DNA of 64,000 bases from Variovorax sp. PBL-H6. GTDB lineage: Bacteria; Pseudomonadota; Gammaproteobacteria; Burkholderiales; Burkholderiaceae_C. The notes beneath the pieces are model-generated. The model ran no database searches. It saw only the letters and a program-made list of their open reading frames with translations, and was not told the origin of the DNA. The position numbers and the translations under genes are program-made. Location: NCBI RefSeq assembly GCF_901827155.1, contig NZ_LR594659.1, positions 868,001 through 932,000 on the forward strand, read 5' to 3'. Of this stretch, positions 44,298-53,623 are shown one piece after another (within the stretch, counting starts at the first letter, position 1; each line of letters begins with the position of its first letter).

Positions 44298-45266
44298 TCA
44301 ATCGAGCGAGACCTTCGCGCTCTTGATGACCTTTTCCCACTTGGCGGACTCGGCCTGGATGAACTTGCCGGTCTGGGCAGGGTTCCAGCCACGGGGCTCG
44401 GCGCCTTGCTCGGCAAACTTCTGCTTGACCTCGGGCTGTGCCAGCGCGTCGGCGAAGGCCTTCTGCGTCGAAGCGACCTTGGACGCCGGCGTGCCGGGCG
44501 GCGCCACCACCGCGAACCAGGTCACCGCGTTCATGGCGGGCAGCTTCTGCTCGGCGAAGGTGGGCACATCGGGCAGCGCCGGCGAGCGCTGCCCGTCGGC
44601 GACGCCCAGGATGCGCAGCTTGCCGGCCTGGTGGAAAGGCAGCGAAGAGCTGAGGTTGTCGAAGAACACGTCGATCTGGCCGCCCACCAGGTCCACCAGC
44701 GCGGGTGCCGTGCCCTTGTAGGGGATGTGGACCATCTCCACGCCCGTCAACTGCATGAACATGCTGGCCGTCAGGTGCGAGGTGGTCCCGTTGCCCTGCG
44801 AGCCATAGCTCAGCTTCCCGGGGTTGGCCTTGGCGTAGGCGATGAACTCCTGAACGTTCTTCACCGGCAGCTTGGGGTTCACCACCAGCACGTTGGGAAC
44901 CGTCGCGAGCACCGTGACAGGCACCCATCTGGACGGGTCGAAGGAGAGCTTCTTGTAGAGGTGCTGGTTGATCGCGATCGGCGCGGGCGGCGAGACCATC
45001 AAGGTGTTGCCGTCGGGCTCGGAGCGGAACACCACCTCGGCGCCGATGTTGCCGCCTGCACCGGTGCGGTTGTCGATCAGCACGCCGCCGGGGAACTGCG
45101 GGCGCAGCTTTTCGGCGACCACGCGGGGCAGGATGTCGGCGGTGCCGCCGGCCGGGTAGGGCACGACGAGTTTCAGCGCCTGGGGGCCTTGGGCGGTGGC
45201 GGTGCCGAGCAGGCAGGCGCCGGCCAGGCAGGCGGCACTTGCGCGCCGTGCAAAGGATTTCAGCAT
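44298..45266 (-). CDS. tphC: Tripartite tricarboxylate transporter binding protein, Bug family (TphC)
   Basis: 322-residue periplasmic Bug-family receptor. Signal peptide [25 protein letters not shown]; mature protein with [29 protein letters not shown] and [19 protein letters not shown], which are classical Bug motifs. In Comamonas, TphC binds terephthalate and works with membrane subunits encoded elsewhere; no TctA/TctB gene is in this window either. ATG 45266 follows GGAGAC. First gene of the reverse tph operon. Confidence 0.88.
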   Translation of the reverse strand: MLKSFARRASAACLAGACLLGTATAQGPQALKLVVPYPAGGTADILPRVVAEKLRPQFPGGVLIDNRTGAGGNIGAEVVFRSEPDGNTLMVSPPAPIAINQHLYKKLSFDPSRWVPVTVLATVPNVLVVNPKLPVKNVQEFIAYAKANPGKLSYGSQGNGTTSHLTASMFMQLTGVEMVHIPYKGTAPALVDLVGGQIDVFFDNLSSSLPFHQAGKLRILGVADGQRSPALPDVPTFAEQKLPAMNAVTWFAVVAPPGTPASKVASTQKAFADALAQPEVKQKFAEQGAEPRGWNPAQTGKFIQAESAKWEKVIKSAKVSLD

Positions 45267-45352
45267 GGGGGTCTTGTCTCCGTGGCTAGACATTCAGGGG
45301 GCTGCAATAAGTGTCTCGCCCGAGGGCATCGCGGACAAGCTAGATTTGCGCC

Positions 45353-46153
45353 ATGCGCAAGAAACTCGTCGAGTCGCCTGGAGCTGCCGTTGTCGAAGGC
45401 AAGAATTTCGTCGCCTCGCTGCAGAAGGGCCTGGAGGTGCTGACCTGCTTCGGCCGCCAGCACAGCCGCCTCACCGTGTCGGAGGTCGGACGCCTCACCG
45501 GCTGCTCGCCGGCCTCGGCGCGCCGCTCGCTGCTGACCCTGCAGGCGCTGGGCTATCTCGACAGTGACGGCAAGCGATTCTGGATGCTGCCCAAGGCGCT
45601 GCTGGTGGCCCATGCCTACCTCGCTTCGCGGGCCACGCCCTCGCTGGCGCAGCCGCTGCTCGATGCGCTGTCGGAGCGCACGCGCGAGTCGGCTTCTCTC
45701 GGCAAGCTGCTGGGCGACGACGCGATCATCATTGCCCGCTCCACGGCGCGGCGCAGCCTCAGCGCCGGCCTGGGCATCGGCTCCAGGCTGCCGGCCTACT
45801 GTTCGGCGCTCGGGCGCGTGCTGCTCGCCAGCCTGCCTCCGGCCCAGGCCGAGCGGCGCGTGCGCGCGATGCCGCGGGAGCCGCTCACCGCGCGCACCGT
45901 GTACGAGCTGAAGCCGGTGCTGGCGCTGCTCGCGCGCTGCCGCGAGGAGGGCTACGCCGGCAACGACGGCGAGCTGGAGCTCGGCGTGCGCTCCATGGCC
46001 GTGCCGGTGCACGACCGCAGCGGCGCGATGGTCGCTGCCATGAGCATCGCGGTGCGCACGGAGCGCATGAGCTTCGTCGAGTTCCGCGACGCCTTCCTGC
46101 CGGCGCTGCGCAAGGCCAGCGCCACGCTGTCGGGCCGGCTTTATCCCGAGTGA
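45353..46153 (+). CDS. tphR: IclR-family regulator (TphR)
   Basis: 266-residue IclR protein. N-terminal winged helix in SLQKGLEVLTCFGRQHSRLTVSEVGRLTGCSPASARRSLLTLQALGYL and a C-terminal effector domain ending in VPVHDRSGAMVAAMSIAVRTERM. Divergent from tphC across 86 nt, exactly as in Comamonas, where TphR activates the tph operon in response to terephthalate. Effector specificity is inferred from that parallel. Confidence 0.88.
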   Translation: MRKKLVESPGAAVVEGKNFVASLQKGLEVLTCFGRQHSRLTVSEVGRLTGCSPASARRSLLTLQALGYLDSDGKRFWMLPKALLVAHAYLASRATPSLAQPLLDALSERTRESASLGKLLGDDAIIIARSTARRSLSAGLGIGSRLPAYCSALGRVLLASLPPAQAERRVRAMPREPLTARTVYELKPVLALLARCREEGYAGNDGELELGVRSMAVPVHDRSGAMVAAMSIAVRTERMSFVEFRDAFLPALRKASATLSGRLYPE

Positions 46154-46257
46154 ACGTAGTGGCGTGTTCATGGAGCGCGAACTTTTGCTCCTATGATCAA
46201 TCCGAAGCCCTGCGTTGCGGCCGCCCTCGACCAAGACAACACGATCCGCCCCGCGCG

Positions 46258-46285
46258 CTTGAAACTCCACTGCGGGGCCTCATCT
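46258..46285 (+). promoter_or_regulatory. Heat-shock (sigma-32) type promoter of htpX
   Basis: CTTGAAA at 46258-46264, a 13-nt spacer, then CCTCATCT at 46278-46285, one base from the consensus CCCCATNT. Transcription would begin near 46292, about 40 nt before the htpX start. HtpX is a known heat-shock gene, so position and function agree. Confidence 0.75.
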
Positions 46286-46330
46286 TTTCGCCACGGCGAG
46301 CGCCTCGCCTGAATCCACGGAGAAATCAGC

Positions 46331-47209
46331 TTGAAACGCATCCTTCTGTTCGTCCTGACCAACGTGCTGGTGGTCGCGGTGCTGGGCATCGTGGCCAGCC
46401 TGCTCGGCGTCAACCGCTACCTCACGCCCAACGGTCTCAACCTGACGGCCTTGCTGGGCTTCGCGCTGGTGATCGGCTTCGGCGGCGCCATCATCTCGCT
46501 GCTGATCAGCAAGCCCATGGCCAAGTGGACGGCCGGGGTGCGCATCATCAACGACCCGCAGTCGCCCGACGAGGCCTGGATCGTGCAGACCGTGCGCAAG
46601 TTCGCCGACAAGGCCGGCATCGGCATGCCCGAGGTCGGCATCTTCGAGGGCGAGCCCAATGCCTTCGCCACCGGTGCCTTCAAGAACTCCTCGCTGGTGG
46701 CGGTGTCCACCGGACTGCTCGCCAACATGACGCGCGAAGAGGTCGAGGCCGTGATCGGCCACGAGGTGGCGCACGTGGCCAACGGCGACATGGTGACCAT
46801 GACCCTGATCCAGGGCGTGATGAACACCTTCGTCGTGTTCCTCTCGCGTGTGATCGGCTATGCGATCGACGGCTTCCTGCGCCGCGGCAGCGACAACAAC
46901 ACGGGCCCCGGCATCGGGTACATGGTCACGACGCTGGTGCTCGACATCGTGCTGGGCTTCGCAGCCGCGATCGTCGTGGCCTGGTTCTCGCGCCAGCGCG
47001 AGTTCCGCGCCGATGCCGGTGCGGCCCAGCTGATGGGCCGCAAGCAGCCGATGGTGAATGCCCTGGCCCGCCTGGGCGGCCTGCCGCCCGGCGAGCTGCC
47101 GAAGGCGGTGGAAGCGATGGGCATCACGGGCAGCATCGGCAAGCTGTTTGCGACGCACCCGCCGATCGAGGAGCGCATCGCGGCGCTGCAGAACAGCGCG
47201 CAGGCTTGA
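46331..47209 (+). CDS. htpX: Membrane zinc metalloprotease HtpX
   Basis: 292-residue M48-family protease that degrades misfolded membrane proteins. Two N-terminal membrane helices, zinc motif His144-Glu145-Val-Ala-His148 ([11 protein letters not shown]), two more helices around residues 160-225, and the third zinc ligand Glu in [15 protein letters not shown]. It starts with TTG (GGAG at 9-10 nt upstream); no ATG gives the conserved [11 protein letters not shown] start. Behind a sigma-32-like promoter and before a shared terminator. Confidence 0.93.
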   Translation: MKRILLFVLTNVLVVAVLGIVASLLGVNRYLTPNGLNLTALLGFALVIGFGGAIISLLISKPMAKWTAGVRIINDPQSPDEAWIVQTVRKFADKAGIGMPEVGIFEGEPNAFATGAFKNSSLVAVSTGLLANMTREEVEAVIGHEVAHVANGDMVTMTLIQGVMNTFVVFLSRVIGYAIDGFLRRGSDNNTGPGIGYMVTTLVLDIVLGFAAAIVVAWFSRQREFRADAGAAQLMGRKQPMVNALARLGGLPPGELPKAVEAMGITGSIGKLFATHPPIEERIAALQNSAQA

Positions 47210-47229
47210 AGGCCTCTGGTTCGAGCAAG

Positions 47230-47254
47230 AAGCCGCCGTTCAGGCGGCTTTTTT
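47230..47254. terminator. Terminator between htpX and the convergent FAD-protein gene
   Basis: Perfect stem AAGCCGCC/GGCGGCTT with loop GTTCA, followed by T6 on the plus strand. The stop codon and last residues (KKAA) of the convergent gene are encoded inside this hairpin, so it can only terminate htpX transcripts fully, and would act late on the other strand. Confidence 0.85.
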
Positions 47255-48895
47255 ACGGGGTTCTGCGATCCCGCGCGCAACCGCTTCCGCGACCTTGATG
47301 CCGTCCACCCCCGCCGAGAGGATGCCCCCGGCGTAGCTCGCGCCTTCGCCCGCCGGGTAGAGGCCGCGCACATTCAGGCTCTGGAGATCCTCGCCGCGCG
47401 TGATCCTGATCGGGGAGGAGGTGCGAGTCTCCACGCCGGTCAGCACCGCGTCGTGCAGGTCGAAGCCCTTGATCTTGCGGCCGAACGCGGGGAAGGCCTC
47501 GCGCATGGCCTCGATGGCGTAGGCGGGCAGGGCGGCATGCAGGTCGCACGGCGTCACGCCTGGCTTGTACGAGGGCTCGACACTGCCGAGTGCGCTGGAG
47601 GGCCTGCCGGCGACGAAGTCGCCCACCAGCTGGCCCGGCGCACGGTAGTCGCCGCCGCCGAGCACGAAGGCGTTGGATTCCAGCGTCCGCTGCAGCGCGA
47701 TGCCCGCCAGCGGCGATCCGGTGCGGCCGTCCTCCCATCCGGGGTAGTCGCTTGGATCGATGCCCACCACGATCCCCGCGTTGGCGTTGCGCTCGTTGCG
47801 CGAGTACTGGCTCATGCCATTGGTGACCACGCGGCCAGGCTCGCTGGTGGCCGCGACCACCGTGCCGCCCGGGCACATGCAGAAGCTGTAGACCGAGCGG
47901 CCGTTGTTCGCGTGGTGCACCAGCTTGTAGTCGGCCGCGCCCAGCAGCGGATGGCCGGCATGCCGGCCCCAGCGCGCGCGGTCGATGAGGCCCTGCGGGT
48001 GCTCCACGCGAAAGCCGATGGAGAAGGGCTTGGCCTCGATGTGCACGCCGCGCTCGTGCAGCATCTCGAAGGTATCGCGCGAGCTGTGGCCCAGGGCCAT
48101 CACCACATGGTCCGCGCGCAACTCGCTGCTCGTGCCGGTGCGCTGGTCGAGCACGGTCAGGCCGCGCAATTGCCCATCCTCGACAAGCACGTCGGTGACG
48201 CGCTGCTCGAAGCGGATCTCGCCGCCCAGCGCGACGATCTGCTCGCGGATGTTCTCCACCACCTTCACCAGCTTGAAGGTGCCGATGTGTGGATGCGCAA
48301 CGTAGAGGATCTCCGGCGGCGCGCCGGCCTTGACGAACTCCTCCATCACCTTGCGCCCGAGGAAGCGCGGGTCCTTGATCTGGCTGTAGAGCTTGCCGTC
48401 CGAGAAGGTGCCGGCCCCGCCCTCGCCGAACTGCACGTTCGACTCCGGGTTCAGCGTGCTCTTGCGCCAGAGGCCCCAGGTGTCCCTGGTGCGCTGGCGC
48501 ACGGTCTTGCCGCGTTCCAGCACGATCGGCTTGAAGCCCATCTGCGCCAGCATCAACGCACAGAAGATGCCGCAGGGGCCGAAGCCCACGACCACCGGCC
48601 GCGGCGCAGCGTGGGACGCTCGCGCGGGCGGCCGATAGGCCATGTCGGGGGTGGGCTGCACATGCGGGCGCCCGGCATGCTTCGCCAGCACCGCGGCATC
48701 GGCCTGCGCGTCGACGAGCGACACGTCGACGATGTAGACCGTGAGCAGCTCGGCCTTGCGCGCATCGAAGCTGCGCTTGTAGACGGTGTGCGAGACGATG
48801 TCGCCGGGCGCGATGCCCAGCGTGGACGCGACCAGCGCGGGCAGCGCCTCGGGCGCGTGGTCGAGGGGGAGCTTGAGTTCAGAGACGCGGATCAT
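47240..48895 (-). CDS. FAD-dependent dehydrogenase, COG2509 family
   Basis: 551-residue flavoprotein. After an 85-residue N-terminal domain (IRVSELKLPLDHAPEALPALVASTLGI...HTVYKRSFDARK) there is a FAD fingerprint VVGFGPCGIFCALMLAQMG, then GGAGTFSDGKLYSQI and, in the C-terminal part, GLYPAGEGASYAGGILSAGVDGIKVAEAVA, which are marks of this uncharacterised dehydrogenase family. The reaction is unknown. Convergent with htpX, sharing the terminator, and divergent from the sensor kinase gene across about 195 nt. Confidence 0.85.
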   Translation of the reverse strand: MIRVSELKLPLDHAPEALPALVASTLGIAPGDIVSHTVYKRSFDARKAELLTVYIVDVSLVDAQADAAVLAKHAGRPHVQPTPDMAYRPPARASHAAPRPVVVGFGPCGIFCALMLAQMGFKPIVLERGKTVRQRTRDTWGLWRKSTLNPESNVQFGEGGAGTFSDGKLYSQIKDPRFLGRKVMEEFVKAGAPPEILYVAHPHIGTFKLVKVVENIREQIVALGGEIRFEQRVTDVLVEDGQLRGLTVLDQRTGTSSELRADHVVMALGHSSRDTFEMLHERGVHIEAKPFSIGFRVEHPQGLIDRARWGRHAGHPLLGAADYKLVHHANNGRSVYSFCMCPGGTVVAATSEPGRVVTNGMSQYSRNERNANAGIVVGIDPSDYPGWEDGRTGSPLAGIALQRTLESNAFVLGGGDYRAPGQLVGDFVAGRPSSALGSVEPSYKPGVTPCDLHAALPAYAIEAMREAFPAFGRKIKGFDLHDAVLTGVETRTSSPIRITRGEDLQSLNVRGLYPAGEGASYAGGILSAGVDGIKVAEAVARGIAEPRKKAA

Positions 48896-49090
48896 GGCGG
48901 GCGGCCCGTGGTGATCGGGCAGGTGGCGCTTGAGGGGGCTGCGATTGTAGATTCCCGTGCTGCGCCGTGACAGCGGTGGCGAGGGCGTTCAGAATAGCGC
49001 TCGCCACTGCCCAACGGGCAGAAGGCCTTATCACAGGCGCTGCGCGACATGCTGCGGCCCACATGCCGCGACGCCTCTCGGGAGTCGCTC

Positions 49091-51913
49091 GTGACGAAAC
49101 GCAAAGGCGAGGAAACCCAGTCCCGTCCAGCATGCCAGCCTTTCGAGCGGCAGGCCGAAGCCTTGCTGCGCGAGCGCGCCGACCTGCTGGATCTCACGCA
49201 CGACGCCATGTTCGTGCGCGACATGGAAGCAGCGATCAAGTATTGGAACCGCGGGGCCGAGGAGATGTATGGATGGACGGCCGAGGAGGTGCTCGGCAAG
49301 TCCGCCCTGCAGCTGCTCAAGACCATGTCCACCGAGCCCCTCGAGCAGATCGAATCGCAGGTGCTGCGCACCGGACGCTGGGAAGGCGAGCTGGTGCATC
49401 ACAGGCGAGACGGAACGCCGCTGGTCGTGGCGAGCCGCATGGCATTGCAGCGAGACGAGCAGGGCGAGCCGGTGGCGGTCCTGGCGACCAATACGGACAT
49501 CACGCGGCACAAGCGGGCCGAGGACGCTCGGCAGGATCTCGAGGAGCAATGGCGAGCCGCTTTCGAAGCGAATCCCACGATGTACTTCATCATCGATGCG
49601 GCCGGTGCGATCCAGTCGGTGAACCCCGTCGGCGCGGAGCAGTTGGGCTGGCGCGTGAGCCAGCTGATCGGCCAGCCGGTGCTGGACGTGTTCCACGAAG
49701 CCGATCGGGAGTTTGTCCAGCGCAACGCGGACCAGGCTTTCCGGCAACCCGGGCGCGTGATGCGCTGGAAGGCGCGCAAGATCCGCAAGGACGGCAAGGT
49801 ACTGTGGGTCCGGGAGTCGGCGAACGTGGTCGTCCTCCGGAGCGGGCCGGTGCTGCTCGTGGCGTGCGAGGACATCACGGAGCGCAGGCTCGCCGAGGAG
49901 GCGTTGCGCGAGAGCGAGGAGCGCTTTCGCACGCTGGTGAAGTTCTCTTTCGACGTGTACTGGGAGAGCGACGTCCAGCATCGCTTTACCCGGCAGGAGT
50001 ATTCCGCCAAGTTCGACCGCGCGCCGGCGGCCGGCTCGGAGATCGGACAGACGCGATGGGAGGTGCCCTATCTGGCGCCGGACGAGGAGGCTTGGCGCCG
50101 GCACCGCGCAGGGCTCGATGCCCATGTGCCGTTCCGTGACTTCGAACTCGCGCGGGCTACGCCCGACGGCGGCATACGCCATGTGTCGGTTTCCGGGCTG
50201 CCGATGTTCGACGAGGCGGAGCGCTTTATCGGCTACCGCGGCGTCGGGCGGGACATTACCGAGCGCAAGCGCGCTGAAGATGCGCTGCGCGCGCATCTGT
50301 GGTTTCTGGAAAGCATGGATCGCGTCAACCGCGCCATGCAGGGGACCAATGACCTCGAGAAGATGATGAGCGATGTGCTCGATGCAGTCCTCGGCATTTT
50401 TGCCTGCGACCGGGCATGGCTCACCTATCCGTGCGACCCGGAGGCGGACTCCTGGCGCGCGGTCATGGAACAGACCGGGCCCGGGTTTCCTGGCGCGTTC
50501 AGGCTCGGCGCCGAGCTGCCCCTCGATCCCGACGTCGCCATGGTGTTCCGGGCAGCGCGCGCCGCGACCGGTGCCGTGCCCTTTGGTCCTGGCTGCGAGC
50601 TCGAGGTGCCGGCGCAGCTCGCGGAGCGATTCAGCATCCGATCCGTGCTTGCCATGGCGCTGTATCCGAAGGCCGATCAGCCTTATCTGTTCGGGCTGCA
50701 CCAGTGCTCGCGCCCGCGCACCTGGACGGCGCAGGAAAGGCGGCTGTTCGAGGAGATCGGACATCGGTTGGCCGACGCGCTCACCAGTCTTTTCATCTTC
50801 CGCAGCCTGCGCGAGAGCGAGCATTTGACAAGACAGGTGTTCGAGAGCGCCTCCGATGGCGTGGCCGTGATCGGCCGCGACTACCGCTACCGAAGGGTCA
50901 ATGAGGTCTACGGGCGCACTTGGGGCATGGCGGCCGAGACGATCGTCGGCATGCATGTCGCCGATATCCTGGGCAACGACTTCTTCGAGCACGCCGTGAA
51001 GCCGAGTCTCGACCGCTGTTTTTCCGGAGAGCAGTTCACGTTCGCAGAATGGTTCACGACCGAGCCGGGGCGCGCCTACCTGTCGGTGTCGTACTCGCCA
51101 CTGCGGCTCGGCACGGAGCGCCTGGAGGCTGCGCTGGTGATCACGCGCGATCTCACGCACCACGTCCTCGCGTCGGAAGCCCTTCGGGAGGCGCAGGCAG
51201 CGCTTGCGCGAGTCAACCGCGTGACCACGCTCGGGGTGCTCGCAGCTTCGATCGCGCACGAGGTCAACCAGCCGCTGGGGGCGATGGTGGCGAGCGCCGG
51301 GTCCTGTGCGCGGTGGCTCGCGGCCCAGCCGCCCGAGCTCCAAAAGGCACAGCGCTCGCTCGAACGAATCGCCAGGGACGGCAAGCGCGCGAGCGAAGTC
51401 ATCGACCGCATTCGCGCCCTGGTCATGCGCCAGCCGCCACGGCGGGATCGCATCGACGTCAACCAGCTTGTCCTCGACGTCGTCGCGTTCACGCGCGACC
51501 AGGTGCGCCGCAACGACATTGCGCTCGAGACCGCGCTCGCCGATCGCCTGCCGCCCGTGTGGGGAGACCGGGTGCAGCTCCAGCAGGTGGTCCTCAACCT
51601 GATCGTCAACGCCATCGAGGCCATGACGGGGCCCGGGCCCGGCGATCGCCCACGACAGCTGCTCGTCAGTGCCAGCGAAGCGGAGGGCGGCGTGTTCATC
51701 GAAGTGCGCGACTCCGGCCCGGGCATCTCGCCCGAGATTTCGGACAAGCTCTTCGAGCCTTTCCACACCTCCAAGGCGCAGGGCATCGGCATGGGGCTTT
51801 CGATCAGCCGCTCCATCATCGAAGCCCATGCCGGCCGGCTCTGGACCATGCCGAACCTGCCCTACGGCGCCGTGTTCCGGTTTTCGCTGCCGGCCGGGCA
51901 CCAGGAGCCGTAG
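49091..51913 (+). CDS. Multi-PAS/GAF sensor histidine kinase, FixL-like
   Basis: 940 residues from GTG 49091, which has GGGAG six bases upstream; ATG 49049 would add 14 residues with no such signal. Domain order: PAS (about 30-145), PAS (150-270), PAS (275-400), GAF (410-575), PAS (585-705), HisKA with phosphorylated His723 in SIAHEVNQPLGAM, then the HATPase (N box NLIVNAIEAM, G box DSGPGIS and GMGLSISRSIIEAHAGRLW). No membrane helix, so a cytosolic sensor. No haem-ligand motif could be assigned. Its stop overlaps the GTG of the FixJ-type regulator gene, so the two form a pair. Confidence 0.85.
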   Translation: MTKRKGEETQSRPACQPFERQAEALLRERADLLDLTHDAMFVRDMEAAIKYWNRGAEEMYGWTAEEVLGKSALQLLKTMSTEPLEQIESQVLRTGRWEGELVHHRRDGTPLVVASRMALQRDEQGEPVAVLATNTDITRHKRAEDARQDLEEQWRAAFEANPTMYFIIDAAGAIQSVNPVGAEQLGWRVSQLIGQPVLDVFHEADREFVQRNADQAFRQPGRVMRWKARKIRKDGKVLWVRESANVVVLRSGPVLLVACEDITERRLAEEALRESEERFRTLVKFSFDVYWESDVQHRFTRQEYSAKFDRAPAAGSEIGQTRWEVPYLAPDEEAWRRHRAGLDAHVPFRDFELARATPDGGIRHVSVSGLPMFDEAERFIGYRGVGRDITERKRAEDALRAHLWFLESMDRVNRAMQGTNDLEKMMSDVLDAVLGIFACDRAWLTYPCDPEADSWRAVMEQTGPGFPGAFRLGAELPLDPDVAMVFRAARAATGAVPFGPGCELEVPAQLAERFSIRSVLAMALYPKADQPYLFGLHQCSRPRTWTAQERRLFEEIGHRLADALTSLFIFRSLRESEHLTRQVFESASDGVAVIGRDYRYRRVNEVYGRTWGMAAETIVGMHVADILGNDFFEHAVKPSLDRCFSGEQFTFAEWFTTEPGRAYLSVSYSPLRLGTERLEAALVITRDLTHHVLASEALREAQAALARVNRVTTLGVLAASIAHEVNQPLGAMVASAGSCARWLAAQPPELQKAQRSLERIARDGKRASEVIDRIRALVMRQPPRRDRIDVNQLVLDVVAFTRDQVRRNDIALETALADRLPPVWGDRVQLQQVVLNLIVNAIEAMTGPGPGDRPRQLLVSASEAEGGVFIEVRDSGPGISPEISDKLFEPFHTSKAQGIGMGLSISRSIIEAHAGRLWTMPNLPYGAVFRFSLPAGHQEP

Positions 51914-52539
51914 TGGCAACCGAGCAGCCCGTCGTCTACGTGGTCGACGACGACCTGGCCATGCGCGAGGCGCTTCAGGATCTCCTCGCCTCCGTCGGCA
52001 TGGAGGTGCGGGTATTCGGCTCGACGCAAGAGTTCATGCAGGCGCAGCGCCCGGACGCGCCCGGCTGCCTGGTGCTCGACGTGCGGCTGCCCCGCGCAAG
52101 CGGATTGAGCTTCCAGGAAGACCTGCCGCGAGCGGGCATCGATCTTCCGGTGATCTTCATCACGGGGCACGGCGACATTCCGATGACGGTGCGCGCGATG
52201 AAGGCCGGTGCCGTCGAGTTCCTGAGCAAACCCTTCCGCGACCAGGAGCTTCTCGATGCGATCGATGCCGCGGTCGAGCGGCACCGTGGGAAGCGCCGCG
52301 AAACGACGCACGCCGCGCACTTGCGGCAGCGCTTCGCCGCGCTCACGCCGCGCGAGCGCGAGGTCATGGCGCTGGTGAGCGCGGGACGCGTGAACAAGCA
52401 GATCGCCGCCGACCTGGGCATCAGCGAGGCCACGGTCAAGGTCCATCGCGGGCAGATCATGCGCAAGATGCAGGCGAAATCGCTGGCGCAGCTCGTGCGC
52501 ATCGCCGACACGCTCGGCCTTTCCGCGCCGACGCCGTAG
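51913..52539 (+). CDS. FixJ-family two-component response regulator
   Basis: 208 residues. The receiver domain has the acidic pair in VVDDDLAM, phosphoacceptor Asp56 in LVLDVRLP and Lys in FLSKPF; the LuxR-type helix-turn-helix is in LTPREREVMALVSAGRVNKQIAADLGISEATVKVHRGQIMRKM. The start is GTG sharing one base with the kinase stop codon (TAGTG). Presumed output of the adjacent multi-PAS kinase. Confidence 0.92.
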   Translation: MATEQPVVYVVDDDLAMREALQDLLASVGMEVRVFGSTQEFMQAQRPDAPGCLVLDVRLPRASGLSFQEDLPRAGIDLPVIFITGHGDIPMTVRAMKAGAVEFLSKPFRDQELLDAIDAAVERHRGKRRETTHAAHLRQRFAALTPREREVMALVSAGRVNKQIAADLGISEATVKVHRGQIMRKMQAKSLAQLVRIADTLGLSAPTP

Positions 52540-52643
52540 GCGCCTAAACCAAAGTCGTAGAGCGCGCGACGCATGTGCAATGGTCGTGCGCGCGCAAGCG
52601 GCCTAGTCTTGCGTCGACGCTCAAGACCCGCCAGGAAATCCAA

Positions 52644-53051
52644 GTGCCCGACAAGCCAACCATTGCGATCGTGGACGACGATGCGTCGGTCCGCGATACC
52701 ACCAAGGACCTGCTCGACTCGGCGGGCTTGTCCTGCGCCACCTTCGACTCGGCCGAGAGCTTCCTGCAATCGAAGAGCACGTGCGCCATCCGATGCCTCG
52801 TTGCCGACATGCGCATGCCAGGCATGACGGGGCTCGAGCTGTACAGCCATCTGGTCTCCTGCGGCACTCCGATTCCCACGGTCCTCATCACCGCATACGC
52901 CGACGAACAAGTGTGCGTGCGCGCCTTGAAGACGGGAGTGACCTGCTTTCTCGCGAAGCCGTTCCGTCCGGAAGACCTGCTCGCCTGCATCGAGACCGCG
53001 CTGCGCGGACCCGGGCAAGTCTTGCTTCCTGGCGCTGCGTCATCGACATGA
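52644..53051 (+). CDS. Single-domain response regulator receiver, FixJ-like
   Basis: 135 residues from GTG 52644, with AGGAAA upstream. A lone receiver: acidic pair in IVDDDASV, Asp55 in LVADMRMPG, Thr in VLITAY and Lys in FLAKPF are all present. Without output domain it could act as a phosphate sink or adaptor for the preceding kinase. Overlaps the next gene (ATGA). Confidence 0.87.
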   Translation: MPDKPTIAIVDDDASVRDTTKDLLDSAGLSCATFDSAESFLQSKSTCAIRCLVADMRMPGMTGLELYSHLVSCGTPIPTVLITAYADEQVCVRALKTGVTCFLAKPFRPEDLLACIETALRGPGQVLLPGAASST

Positions 53052-53611
53052 ACCACGAGCACACCGCCATGCATGCCAACCCCGGTCCATCCGGCAGTTT
53101 TGTGAAGGTCATCATCGGCGTCCCCTCGCCCACACTTCGGTGCGAGCTGGAATCGCTGGTGAGCAGCACCACGGGGCTCGCTTTCGGGTGCTCGGCGCCC
53201 ACGACAGACCGTCTGATCGCCGGCTGCATGGACAGCGGGGATTGCATCGCTCTGATGGATCCGGCCCTTGGGCCGCACGGGCTGCGCGCATTCATGCAAT
53301 TGCTCCGGATGATGGCTGCCGGCGTGCGCGTCGTGCTCATCAGCGACGTGCATTCGCCGCACTTTGTGCGCGAGGCGATACGTTGGGGTGCCAGCGGCTT
53401 TGTCGAAAAGACTGACCAGCCCGCCGAGATCCGCACCGCGCTCGTCGCGGCCGCACGCTCGCAACGCTACCTTTCGGCGCGGATGGCGGAAGACCTGGCC
53501 GCTTCCTTCGTTCTGCAGGACCTGACCCCCCGAGAGGTGCATGTGCACGCCCTCCTGACGCGCGGCGACTGCAACAAGCTCATCAGCTCATTGCACCCGA
53601 ATTGGCGGTGA
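53048..53611 (+). CDS. Degenerate, truncated NarL-type response regulator
   Basis: 187 residues. The receiver-like region has lost the first acidic pair (VKVIIGVPSPTLRCEL instead of the usual Ala-Asp-Asp) but keeps an Asp in ALMDPALG and a Lys in GFVEKTDQ. A LuxR helix-turn-helix begins as LTPREVHVHALLTRGDCNKLIS but stops after one helix. In another frame directly after this point, LIAPELAVTED can be read, which looks like the continuing recognition helix, so a frameshift probably truncated the gene. Likely unable to bind DNA normally. Confidence 0.7.
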   Translation: MNHEHTAMHANPGPSGSFVKVIIGVPSPTLRCELESLVSSTTGLAFGCSAPTTDRLIAGCMDSGDCIALMDPALGPHGLRAFMQLLRMMAAGVRVVLISDVHSPHFVREAIRWGASGFVEKTDQPAEIRTALVAAARSQRYLSARMAEDLAASFVLQDLTPREVHVHALLTRGDCNKLISSLHPNWR

Positions 53612-53623
53612 CGGAAGACCCAC

